From: Homarus americanus
Lineage: Eukaryota; Arthropoda; Malacostraca; Decapoda; Nephropidae
Direction: 5' to 3'
NCBI RefSeq assembly: GCF_018991925.1
Contig: NW_024722158.1
Location: 3,270,283 to 3,334,282 of the forward strand
Length of the DNA stretch: 64,000 bases
The notes beneath the pieces are model-generated. The model was not told the origin of the DNA, did no database searches, and worked only from the letters and a program-made list of their open reading frames with translations. This document shows positions 22,870-33,183 of this stretch, piece after piece. Within the stretch, counting starts at the first letter, position 1; every line of letters starts with the position of its first letter. The position numbers were made by a program, and so were the translations under genes.

Positions 22870-22914
22870 TATCACTGGTTATGTCTCATACAGTGATCGC
22901 CAAATTCCTTTAGC

Positions 22915-23697
22915 CTGAAACAGATACAGTATACGTCGAGTTTAGAAAATTTAAATTAATTATTAATTTCATAAGAAACACAAACATTGTCATTCAAGAT
23001 ATTATCAATTAAACTGTCAACAAACCTAAGTGCGATTTATACTGTACTGTACAGTACTAATACAGTACTGTATTCACTTAATTATACTGCCACCAGTAGA
23101 AATAGTTCCAATAATTTATTTATATTTTAGACTAGCAGAAACGCTTATTCGCTAGGCCATGGTAGGACGCCACCCTCCGGGAGGCTCCGCATTGTCTCAC
23201 TGTTCAATCCCCAAAACTTCTTCTTCCATCAATAGTCCATTAATGGTGTATGTAAGTTCCACCATGTTTTTCACTACAACAGTACAGCAAAGTATATTTT
23301 TTTAGCATTAAACTGTTATTATTTTATTGTCTAATCATCACTACATATAACACCACCCATCACTACATATAACATCATCCATCAACACTCCATATAACAC
23401 CATTCATCATCACTATATATAACACCATCCATCATCACTACAGATCGGTAAAGTAGTTTCCGAGATTCTCGTGTGGACACACAAACAAACACACATACAG
23501 ACATACTTCTTTGTTTTATATGGATAGATTCATTGTTAATAATAAAAAATTAGCAGTGATCTTGAAATAGTATTTTCCAGCGGAGACTACAGCCACGTGG
23601 GTCCCATAACACAGGCAGCTGGCTTCTTACTGGGGGTTTCCTCATCCTAACAAAATCCAAAAATGTCTACCAAGGTTGATCCATTTACCCGTTTTGC
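22915..23697. other. stretch upstream of SPRTN-like exon 1, no gene seen
   Basis: Probably the intron between a non-coding first exon and coding exon 1 of the SPRTN-like gene. It holds a short CATCACTACATATAACACC tandem motif at about 23333-23440. No coding evidence. Confidence 0.5.
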
Positions 23698-24068
23698 GGT
23701 CCGACTAATTACCCAAATGTACCCAAATATAGCCGCAATGAAGTCAAATAATGGTCCTACATGAATAAATCGGACTGCCAATCACTTCTCGACTAGTATT
23801 TGGTGTCACAAAGTCACAAAAAATTGGAAAACTTAATTTAATCTGAGTTGTGTTGTGTTAGGTTAGGTTAGATCAGATTAGGTTAGGTTAGATTAGGTTA
23901 GGTTAGGTACAAGCACTTGCTCTATTAACTCAGATTAAATTAAGTTTACCAATTTTTTGTGACTGTGTGACACCAAATACTAGTCGAGAAGTGATTGGCA
24001 GTCCGATTTATTCATGTAGGACCATTATTTGACTTCATTCCGGCTATATTTGGGTAATTAGTCGGACC
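23698..24068. mobile_element. foldback element with TTAGG-repeat loop
   Basis: Two near-identical arms of about 145-150 bp (about 23698-23852 and 23925-24068) begin GGTCCGACTAATTACCCAAA and are inverted relative to each other, with few mismatches and one small insertion. The loop, about 23855-23910, is TTAGG/TTAGA repeats. No open frame. As RNA it would form a long hairpin. Confidence 0.88.
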
Positions 24069-24772
24069 CCCTGTCCTTACCTCACCTCTCACGTTGTCTC
24101 CACCAAGTCTTCCTCCTTCTCTCAATTATTATCAAATCAGGAGAGAATGAGTAAAAATAATAATAGTTTCCACTGACAGTCAACCACATCTCAATAACGC
24201 TGATAGGAGTTACCTTATTTCACTTATTTTAGTTGATTAACTTAACTTATTACGTATTTTAACTCACCATAATATAGAGTGAGTGTTGTCTTAATTATCA
24301 CTTCCGGGTCGATGCCATTTTTGGCTTATTATGGCTTAAATTAACATAAAACCGATGAACAAATGGAATTCTTGGATTAAAAGCTCCACCATGTTTACAT
24401 CTGAGTCAAATGAAAACTGAAATAATTATTATTTTTTACTTAAATTATTATCAATTACTATCTATTAATAAATTGTCTTATAACTTATAATAAAAAATAA
24501 TCTCTAATTAATTAGTGACTTAACTTGTTTTTATAATCTACATTTATTATTTATTAACTACAACGCTTACTTGATCATAATAACAAAGGGACCAATTATA
24601 TAAACGTATTTTTCAATTAATTTTCTTATTTTTAAAGTATTTTTGACAATTTTTAGATTAATTATATTTATTTATTTTTGTTATTGATATTTTTGTCGAT
24701 AAATTGTCTTAATATGTAATTTCCAGACTTTGGTTACTTGGAAACCCTCTAATTCTAATCCCAGAATTATTA

Positions 24773-24858
<86 letters not shown>

Positions 24859-25484
24859 TAATTTTTTATATTTTGATTGATTTATTATTTAATAATAATT
24901 ATTAGTTAATTATAACATTTCTAAAAATATCATATATCTCTTAGCTTCAAAAATGAGAATTCTCTTGTGGTTACCCAGCAGCTGAAGAGCATTGATCACA
25001 TCAACTGGGAGAGAAAAGCAACTTTTCTCACACTTGGGTCTGAGTTGAAGGGAAGCTTAGCGCGCAGCATTAAACAGTTGCCAGTTTCTTTTTGCCGTCC
25101 CTGTTCCTGTAATATTAAAATAAAGCTCACATCGTATTTATCTAATATTATTTGTAATTTTGGTTCATCTATAAATTATTTTTAGCATTGTTTATCAAAT
25201 ATTATCGTTGCGTTACCATAATTCTCACTAGAAAAACCAACAAACATATCACCTCTTGGTATCGTGGTGTACCTTGACGTGTTTGAAGACAGCCACTGAC
25301 AGTCAGCTGTTGGCTCTGTTAACGTGTGTACGTACGCGCTGGCGTTGTGAGGTGCAAGTGTTACTGAAGGTCCTGGAGTGAATAACTTCTTTTGTTTACC
25401 AGAGATCGGTGTTTGGAATGTCTCTTTGTATAGTTCGGCTTGGTAGGCAGCGTTGACTTGTCCAGCAGTGTTCGCATCGCCAAA
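24069..25484. other. intergenic stretch between divergent genes, including an (AT)n tract
   Basis: AT-rich, with an (AT)n microsatellite at about 24778-24856. The last 250 bp are less AT-rich (GTACGTACGCGCTGGCGTTG at 25328 onward) and probably contain the 5' UTR and promoter of the + strand gene, and possibly a shared promoter with the SPRTN-like gene. No TATA box is convincing. Confidence 0.4.
24778..24856. repeat. (AT)n microsatellite
   Basis: An almost pure run of AT dinucleotides. Confidence 0.98.
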
Positions 25485-25519
25485 ATGGGGGATGAATCCA
25501 GTGTTCGCGTATCTATCAG
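25485..25519 (+). CDS. putative first coding exon of a KIF21-type kinesin
   Basis: ATG with context CAAAATGG opens MGDESSVRVSI plus AG of an Arg codon, ending at a consensus donor GTGAGT (25520-25525). KIF21A/B and related kinesin-4 motors begin with a short leader, then DESSVRVAVRIRP, so the match DESSVRV plus a hydrophobic-Arg ending is distinctive. Only about 12 residues are available, so this is an inference from a short motif plus a good splice site. No following exon (starting with the rest of the IRPQ block of the motor domain) was found in the remaining 38 kb, which would make this a very long first intron. It points away from SPRTN. Alternative: another kinesin or a chance match. Confidence 0.5.
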
Positions 25520-28500
25520 GTGAGTTGTCCCCAACGTTCCACCCAAGGAACGTTGCCTACGTTGTGTGTCTCCTTTCTTCCGAATTTAACTCACTTAAAC
25601 AATTGGCCAAATTAACCTGGTATTTTACGAGTGTACACCTTTTCCTTATTTATAGGATCTCTGATAACGTTATATTGGCCAGCAATTGTTCCGTTTCAGA
25701 TAATTAATTACCTTCTAGTAGGTCTACGAGCGATTGGGTGACAGAGTTGTGGTGCTGGAGATAATAATGGCTATATATACATCTTGTACTCTCCTTACAC
25801 TTAATGGTAGCTTTTTTTTGGGGGGGGGGGGGCACTCCCCTACATCCTTGTGTAAGGTGAAGCGCAGAAGCGTTTACAGCTCCCAACAGGGAAGCATGCT
25901 AAGTTCATGCTTGCCTTTATGTCTCATGAGTTAAGGGCGTAGCTTTGAAATGATATATGCAGGGATCTTGACCCCTATTTAAGTCCTGAAGATGTGTATG
26001 TCTGTCTGTCCCTTTAAATAAAGGTCCTAGATCCAGATACTGGTAATAATATTGAATTAATACCAATTGCAGTATAATATTTAATCTGGATCTACTGCTG
26101 ATCGGTAAACAATGGTCCTCGAAGTGCGAATTAGTTGAGATCCATTAAAGTTTACAATGGCTACTTAATAGTCAATGCCGGATGACCAAGGCTGCGTACA
26201 GATACCTCTAAGGTACCACCAATTATACACATATTAACAACGTATTATGAATCCCATGACTTAAGATATTATTATCGTAGTAATTTAATATACTGTTATT
26301 AATAGTTAACATAATTCCAAACCGTGAGACTCATAACTCATATCTACAAGAACTTATTGATATACAATCTTTCATGACTTTAACTTATATTTTAAGGTAA
26401 TTAGCCCGGGCTATATATGAGTCTTGACTTCATTTTACTTGTTTTCGAAAGGGCAATCTTCTTCAAGTTTTGCATGTTTTTTTTTTCTCTCAAAGATCCC
26501 TAATCGGTCCCCCATGTTTTTGCCCATTTTACATCTGTTTACTCACATCACCAACAGAAACTTGCTTTTTTATACCACTAATGTCTGACAGTCAGGAACG
26601 TATACTTGTAAGTCATACCAAGTTGTTGAAGGTCCACAAGCTGCGAGTATTGACTGCAGCACAGACTCAACCCAAAGGTGCTGTTACTTTGTTGTTTAAA
26701 TCCTTACTCATTAAATATTATTATGGCGTGTTGCGGCGTGAAGTTGGAAAACATCACATTTCTCAGATGAATGAGTCGGTGTTGCATGCCGTTTCCTCTC
26801 AGCTTTTGCTTTGACGGAAAAATGGTTAATATTGATGATTGACCCTTCGCAGCGTAATATGTTTTGATGGACCCTTTGTTTCTATATTTTCATCGCTGAG
26901 TTCGGATATGTTCATTTCTTGGGCAAATGCTTCGTTTGGTAGATAATTATGTCCCTAGTCAGCATAGCGACACTACCTCGTCTTTCGAGGTTATAAAACG
27001 GTATGGAGTCTGATCGAAGTCCGAGTTTGTATCGCTGTTTGTTAACGTGCCGAAGGCGCTTCACCCACGTCCACAAAAAAACAAACAAGAAATTCACAAT
27101 ATTATAAGTTCTTTCTGTTTAATATTCCTGGGGGTGTGGTAAGGTTAAGTAGGTTTCTTTGGTTAGGTTGGTGCGGTCTTCAAAGAAGGTTTCGGTTGCT
27201 TGTGTTTCTTGTTAACTAAGGTTAGGTTTAATTTAGAAATAATCCCATTTTAACACATTTGACCAAACTACGAGTGTCCACTGCAAAACACAGTGATATT
27301 CCGGCTTTTTAGCTTAATTTTCCATAAAAAACCGGTGACTGGTTTGTCGTCAGTAATTACCTACATTGTCTTTTAATATTTGAAACTATTCTGTATGTCT
27401 CCTGTAACCACGACTATTACCATATATTAGGCTGCTCATCCTTCCGTAACTTAAAAATTCCCTGAAGGCCATAAAAACGAATGGGTTGTAGAATGTATGA
27501 GAAATATGATTATTTGCAAGAATTTTCTTTTGGTTATACTCAGCTGCAATTTTCCCATTTCTCACATTTTATTCTTTTTTATGGTTGCTTAAATAGCGAA
27601 GAAATTCAGTTTGCTGGCAGTTGTACTATTAGTAATGTTGCTCGTCAAGACTTGTAGTTATCCATGTATCTCTTCTCTTCCTTTATTTATCGTTGTAATA
27701 TTCATTTCAGGTAGCACGAAAACACAAATCTGTAAAAGTTATCCAAACGTGTTGCACAGTTGGAGTTCAGGAGATACGTTATTCTGTATTTATAGAGAAC
27801 ATGTTAGTTATTGTAAACACGTACGGTAGTCCTTAGAGTAAGATTACACATAATGTATTTTCACCCTGTCACGCGGTATTGGTCATCCTTAAATATGTAA
27901 TTAGGGAGGTGTTGGTTCCTCCTTGCACTCCGGTATTGTCACCTTCCTCTCTGCACTGTTTGTGTAATTATCTCTACCTCCTCGTAGCGGCTTCAGCTCT
28001 GCCATAACCATGAGTGTGCCCAATAAACTAGCCCCCTCGGGGGCAAATCTGATAACCATGAGTCACCACCACCAGTGACAGTCACATATGTCGACCTTGG
28101 GTGTGTAAGATAGCAAGTGTTGTGTCTCACCCTCCAGATATGCTGAGAGCAGGTGTTGGAGAACTGAGACACCTGTGGGTCCCGCTTGCCAAACTTGTTC
28201 ACTGTTGTTATCGCAGGTTTTTGAAGGGAATATGTTCACTGTTCACTAATCATTAACATGGTAGAGGAAAATGTGCCAGTTGGTCGCTGTTTGTTATAGA
28301 AATATGATAAAGTTACTGTATTTTTTTACATTGACTGTAATTTGATACAGTATAAAGGAAGCTGCATGACCCAGTGTCAAGGAACGTCTGAGAAGATCGT
28401 TCAACTCGCCAACTGCACTGGCTAACCATTACCCCGGAACACAGTCCGCATATCTATTAACATCCAGATCCCTTATTACTGCTGGGTAGACAGAAACAAT

Positions 28501-30399
28501 TGGCGTAAAGAAACTTGCCCATAGTTTCACCCTGCCCGGAGATCGAACCCGGGTCCACTCGCTTGCCAGGAGAGCATGTTGTCCATTACACCACAGATAT
28601 TAATGTTCATTCACATTTTATAAGTTTATATTTGCATTGACAGACTCGGTGCTATTTTATAACAGTATTTAACTAAAATACATTATTTGTTAAGTATTAA
28701 TTCACCAGACTTGAAGGTAATTAAGAGTGCTAATGCCTCATTTAAGTGTTGGGATTTGTTTGAGTTTGCTATGAGGTAAACACAGGAAGTTGAGTTGCCG
28801 CCACCATAAGCAACATTACTCTGAATGATGTTGTCGAGAAAATTACTTGTCTGATCGGTGTGCCCGCGTAGTTGTTTGTTTGCACTCATGGTCGACCGTC
28901 TGGAATTTTGCTGAAATGTATATAAATAGGCGAGATGAGAGAGTGTTGTGTGTGTTGTAAGAACAAGGAGATACTGGTGAGACAGGTCTGGTCCGTTCAG
29001 GTGTGGGAGAAAGTGGTCACCAAACACGTGACTCGGGATGCACGTGCCATCGAGGTAAACACACACCATTTAATTATATTTATTTTGGTATCTAGACAAT
29101 TAATCCAAACTGACAATTATTATTTCCCACACAACTCTTGATACAGTTACAGCCAGGATGGAAATATTATGTTCGGGGTTTTTATTTGCCCAGGACTAGT
29201 GAAATTTCCTTACCCTGCTATTTTTTCCCTTGCCTTGTTAGTTGTTTATGGAAATTTACTAGCCTTGGTATTTTGTTTTCAGTGAGGTTGTTGGGTGTTT
29301 CATGGTCATATGTGGATTTTGTAATGAAAACAGGTAAAACTACACGCCTGTTTTATTAATATATACCTGTGTATGCTAGAAATGAATAAATAAAATATAC
29401 CGGTACCAGTTACAGTATTCACGTGATACCTGGTATAGTACACATCATACCATATCAAGATACCAGAGTTCCACAACATTACTCTATAAATACCAGTCAT
29501 ATAACCCACTACGCATTATAAATTATATCCATACTGTATTATCATAAACTACCCCGCTTATAGAGATGGTTCTAGGTCAGTTTTAATCACGGTATTCTCA
29601 CTCTCATGTACACTAATTTTACCGTGGTATAACTGCAGGCTGTCTGAGGTTGATGGCTGCAATACTAAAACTTAACACCGGGATTTTGTTTTCGTTTTAT
29701 TCTACAAAATAAACCATGAATACATTTATTTATTTTCAGTTTCTCGTCTGGTAAAATAAAAATATTTGGAGTTATCTGAATTTGCATGTTTGTATCCAGT
29801 ATAAAGGTTCTTCAGTCTATGTTGCCTTCATATTAAACTGATGAATCTAGCATACATTTTTTTTTGAACACCCCGGTTTAAAATGATAGGTCTAACACCG
29901 AGTATTTTAGTCTAAACAAATTTACTCCAAACCCACCAAAAATAATCAAGAGAATGACCCGGAAACTCAGATTTATGGTTGTATGAGTATATGGACACAA
30001 AGTAGTACCTTCAGCTGTGTATTATTATATTACTCTTATATTACTCCGTTAATTATGTATAGTAAAGTATTACAGAACATGTATTAATTCTATGTAATAT
30101 TCCATTTATTGTGCACCATTTTATGTATATAAATTATCATATTTATACTTTATGTATTCAGCTTGTGAATGCTGGCATCTGTACAGGCCAGCGCGTAGTA
30201 ATGCACATAGAGAGAAGACAGAGTCCTCGTGGTGTGAACGCGAGCTTCTGCGTCCTACTGTATATATATATCTCCCGTACGAGAATAGAACCTACTTTTA
30301 AGACAACAAGTGTTTGTGTATACCCTCAGTAGTATAGAACATTTTGTGGGTATCCGTGACACACGTAAGAATGGTAAACACAGATTTAATTGTATTTCC
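25520..30399 (+). other. possible first intron of the KIF21-like gene, left part
   Basis: No supported coding exon. Contents include a G run near 25817-25831, a tRNA-like sequence at 28533-28598, and otherwise AT-rich unique sequence. Open frames of 60-128 codons here lack recognisable domains. Confidence 0.4.
28533..28598 (-). pseudogene. tRNA-like sequence (tRNA-derived SINE or tRNA pseudogene)
   Basis: Read on the - strand, a box A-like GTGGTGTAATGGACAAC is followed by a loop CTGGCAA (anticodon position GGC) and a good T arm, CCGGGTTCGATCTCCGG. The anticodon stem has a mismatch and the acceptor stem pairs poorly, so this is unlikely to be a working tRNA. It resembles a glycine/alanine-type tRNA head. 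Confidence 0.5.
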
Positions 30400-31134
30400 T
30401 GGAATCTGTAAAATCGATCCTTTTTCATAATCTCTCTTTTGTGGATTTAGTCGATATGCTGATTGCCTAATGGGTTGTACATCATCAGAGATTAGCTTAA
30501 TATCATGTTTAAGTATATTGCAAAACCCTGGGAGGTCTGATGTGACTTTAGGAAATGTTGATAATAACTTAGTGAGATCTTTTGCTTGAGATGGGTTCAA
30601 AACAGAAAAATACTCATCCACGTTGTGGAGTATGTGACTGTTAGCAGGGTTTTCTTTAGGTAGAGGGAAGTCTAAATTCTCCAATAGATCCATGTCATCT
30701 GTCTCCGGCTCCAGCCCTGACAAAACCGTATGCAATACAGGTAGGCTTATAGCCTCTGGGATGTCTTCCTCTGACTGCCTGGAATGGTAAAGTTTCATGA
30801 GATTAAGGTGAACAAGTTGTGAATCTTTTCTGCGATCAGGAGTATGGACTATATAGTTGAGGGGAGATAGTTTATTAGCATGGATTTGAAAGTTTTGATG
30901 GAACCGTTCCAAGCAACCTTGGGAGTGTGGGTGGTAAGCCGAAGATGTACAATGGTCCACACTGAGGTCTTTCATCACCTGTTTGAACAAAGATGGATCA
31001 GATTGTTGGGCTTTAATGAGCTCATCCTTACTAATGGTCTTATTGTACAGATCTTCTGTGGGTAGGAAGATATTGGAGGTGGTTTTAGATGAAGAGGGCC
31101 CATACGCACACTCTGCGACCGGGTGACAGCACAA
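30400..31134 (-). pseudogene. integrase remnants joined to the pre-reverse-transcriptase linker
   Basis: LIKAQQSDPSL (start of the integrase N-terminal region) runs straight into KDLSVDHCTSSAYHPHSQG and LERFHQ, the end of the catalytic core, so most of the core is deleted. LSPLNYIVHTPDRRK and LVHLNLMKLYH, the post-core chromatin-binding-type module, follow. A long acidic spacer then leads to HDIKLISDDVQPIRQSAYRL, the linker just ahead of reverse transcriptase. After QKR the similarity ends (about 30,400). Confidence 0.8.
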
Positions 31135-31385
31135 GATGGGAAAAGATGAGGAATAGTTTCTTCGAGGTCAGTGGTGGAGTTGACAGGTAAGGGAGAGTCG
31201 ACTGTCTTTATGTTGGGAACCACTAGATCTCCTACCAAGTCATTACCCAATAATAAATGAATGCCACTCACAGTCATTGGATCTTTCCTAATGGCTATTT
31301 GCACTTCCCCAGTAATCAAGGGACATTGGAGGTGCACTTTAGCTAAGGGATAGGAAGAATGGGATGAGAGATCTGAAATTAGAAC
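30975..31385 (-). pseudogene. C-terminal protease remnant of the LTR element
   Basis: Continues the retropepsin in a shifted frame: hydrophobic strands, then IHLLLGNDLVGDLVVP, the conserved C-terminal LGNDL.G motif of gypsy-type proteases. The spacer that normally leads to integrase follows. Not a functional frame. Confidence 0.72.
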
Positions 31386-31970
31386 ACTCATTAGTAAATG
31401 TAGATATATCAGGAATGACGTTAAACAGGAGGATAGATTGTGCTGCGCCCGTATCACGTAGTATACCAATAGGGAAAGAACGAGACCCCTCTATGATTGA
31501 AAATTTTTCCTCATAGGTGAATGAAGAGAAGAGATCCTGATGGGGCCTTTCCACATTGGTGGTTGCTATTGGTTTGGATTTGGGATCCAGGTAACTACTT
31601 TTAGCAATTCGACACTTTGGGTGTTTACAAGTCTGGATCGTATGGCCTGGGTTTTTACAGTAAGAACAAGTAAACTTGGTTGCATTAGGGGGGGTAAGTG
31701 TGGGACCTTTCGACCTACCACTCACGTCCCCAAGGTTATCATCAGAGGAGGACCTAACATGTCGGAAAGTACCACGTTCCCTAAGGCACAGTGACTCCAC
31801 CAGCAAGGCGTACGCATCAGCCAGCTCAGCAGCACGTCCTAAATTAACCTCTCCACGCTCCTCCACATGCTTCAAGATGTGAAATGGTATCTTGCTCTTC
31901 CACTCCTCCAGGACTACCAAGTTATACCTAGGGAAATTACACTTCTGAATATTGTTCTTCTGATAAGATC
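31339..31970 (-). pseudogene. gag / N-terminal protease remnant of the LTR element
   Basis: Open frame from a stop near 31970. The block LEEWKSKIPFHILKHVEERG through ELADAYAL resembles the capsid C-terminal/SCAN-like region of Gmr1-type Gag proteins. A CCHC zinc knuckle CSYCKNPGHTIQTC follows, then a retropepsin active site DTGAAQS. The frame is lost inside the protease; the remainder continues in another frame. N-terminal gag is absent. Confidence 0.82.
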
Positions 31971-32450
31971 CTTAGATAAGGATAAGAGACTTTAAAGAGG
32001 AAGGGCGTATTACGGCATTAATATAAAGATCCGGATTAACAACCCTTGAGTTACTTGATTATTGACCCCGAATGAGAAGAACAATAATTGAGGCTTTATA
32101 ATTATGGGGTCCTGGTAGAGCGGGGCGTCCCAAGATATCACTTCACCCTAAACTAGTGACTATGGAACAGCCTACTCTGGAGCGAGGGTAGGGCATTAAA
32201 CAGATCCGGATTCTTCCCTACACTCGGTAAGACTTACTACACGACTGCCACGTGTAATAACAGGTAAGCCTTATGACACTTGGAACCTAATATCCTACGT
32301 CTGTCACTCTTACTGTACGATAATACCAATATATGCACACACATATGAAGGGAACTTAAACCACCGTAAAGCAATTGTGAACAGAAGTGACTGGGAGGAA
32401 TAATTAACAAGGAGTTACAAGGGAGGAAGGAATATGGTACTTAAGGTCGT

Positions 32451-32468
32451 GTCCTGTCACGGTCGCCA
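32451..32468 (-). other. primer-binding site, complementary to an arginine tRNA 3' end
   Basis: On the - strand TGGCGACCGTGACAGGAC begins two bases after the LTR. Its complement GTCCTGTCACGGTCG plus CCA is the 3' end I know for animal tRNA-Arg(UCG). Position and length (18 nt) are as expected for minus-strand priming. Confidence 0.8.
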
Positions 32469-32470
32469 TT

Positions 32471-33183
32471 TGTTACGAGTTGGGGATTTAGAATATAGTT
32501 AAAAGTCTACCCAGATCCCAAAAGGCAACAACAATAAAAAAAACAAAGACAATCGGACTATAAAAGGGTAGACAAAGGATGCGAGTTTTTGTTGTGTATA
32601 ATAAAGTACCATAAATCCCTTAACAAAATATTCAGCTTTCTATAATTTACCCTTAACCATACTTAACCTAAACATTAACAGTATATACATATTTATACAA
32701 CATACAATAATTTGAAGCAAGGTGGAGGTGGAAGGTAACATAAGATTACAAATACTTAAGTGCGGAGCTGAGATGGCTGACGAGTTAGGCTGAGTATTGC
32801 AGAAGACGGTAGTCACTGTGCCGTAGGTTTCCATGATAGGTGATCCTGTGGTCACTTCCTAGAGTGAACTGAACTCTCCTCGAATTGGAGCTGACAAAGA
32901 AGACTTTGAGGAGGTGACGCAACAACCAGGATATGGAGAAGGGAAACCCCGGACTGGTAACTAAGAGTAGTCATACTCGGGTTTCGTCCCTAGATGGCGT
33001 TGCTCGTGGTGCTGGGTAGGTAGATCAGGACAATAGATGGCGTGGTTCGTAGTGCTGGGTAGGTAGATTAGGACAATAGATGGCGTGGTTCGTAGTGCTG
33101 GGTAGGTAGATCAGGACAATAGATGGCGTGGTTCGTAGTGCTGGGTAGGTAGATCTTGACAATTGGTGGCGTGGTTCGTAACA
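32471..33183 (-). repeat. LTR (5' LTR of the broken element)
   Basis: 713 bp with TGTTACGA...TCGTAACA inverted ends. Highly similar along its length to the solo LTR at 42119-42751. The end furthest from the body (about 32993-33183) carries five copies of a 43-bp unit containing GATGGCGTGGTTCGTAGTGC; the solo LTR has three. Confidence 0.93.

Larger units (their letters stand above)
30400..33183 (-). mobile_element. decayed Ty3/gypsy LTR retrotransposon with Gmr1-like domain order
   Basis: Read on the - strand: 5' LTR (33183-32471), a 2-base gap, a primer-binding site (32468-32451), a leader, gag with a SCAN-like block and zinc knuckle, protease, remnants of integrase, then the linker that precedes reverse transcriptase. 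Integrase remnants lying before the reverse transcriptase linker is the order of Gmr1-like elements, not of ordinary gypsy elements. The reverse transcriptase, RNase H and 3' LTR are missing, most of the integrase core is deleted, and at least two frame changes are present. The copy is inactive. The left boundary is approximate. Confidence 0.85.

Noticed and set aside
26470..26814. 114-codon + strand frame tested as the next KIF21 exon
   Set aside because: No kinesin motor motif (IRPQ, FxYDxVF or P-loop GQTGAGKT) is present.
28533..28598. Functional tRNA-Ala/Gly gene
   Set aside because: T arm is good but the acceptor stem does not pair and the anticodon stem has a mismatch; better explained as a SINE head or pseudogene.
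28958..29052. + strand block ending CCATCGAG/GTAAAC that could be an exon (VWEKVVTKHVTRDARAIE)
   Set aside because: Donor is plausible but the acceptor is weak and the peptide matches nothing I know; not a kinesin motor continuation.
28683..29069. 128-codon frame on the - strand
   Set aside because: The peptide has no domain I recognise, and neither splice sites nor a poly(A) signal single it out. Kept out of the gene list for lack of support.
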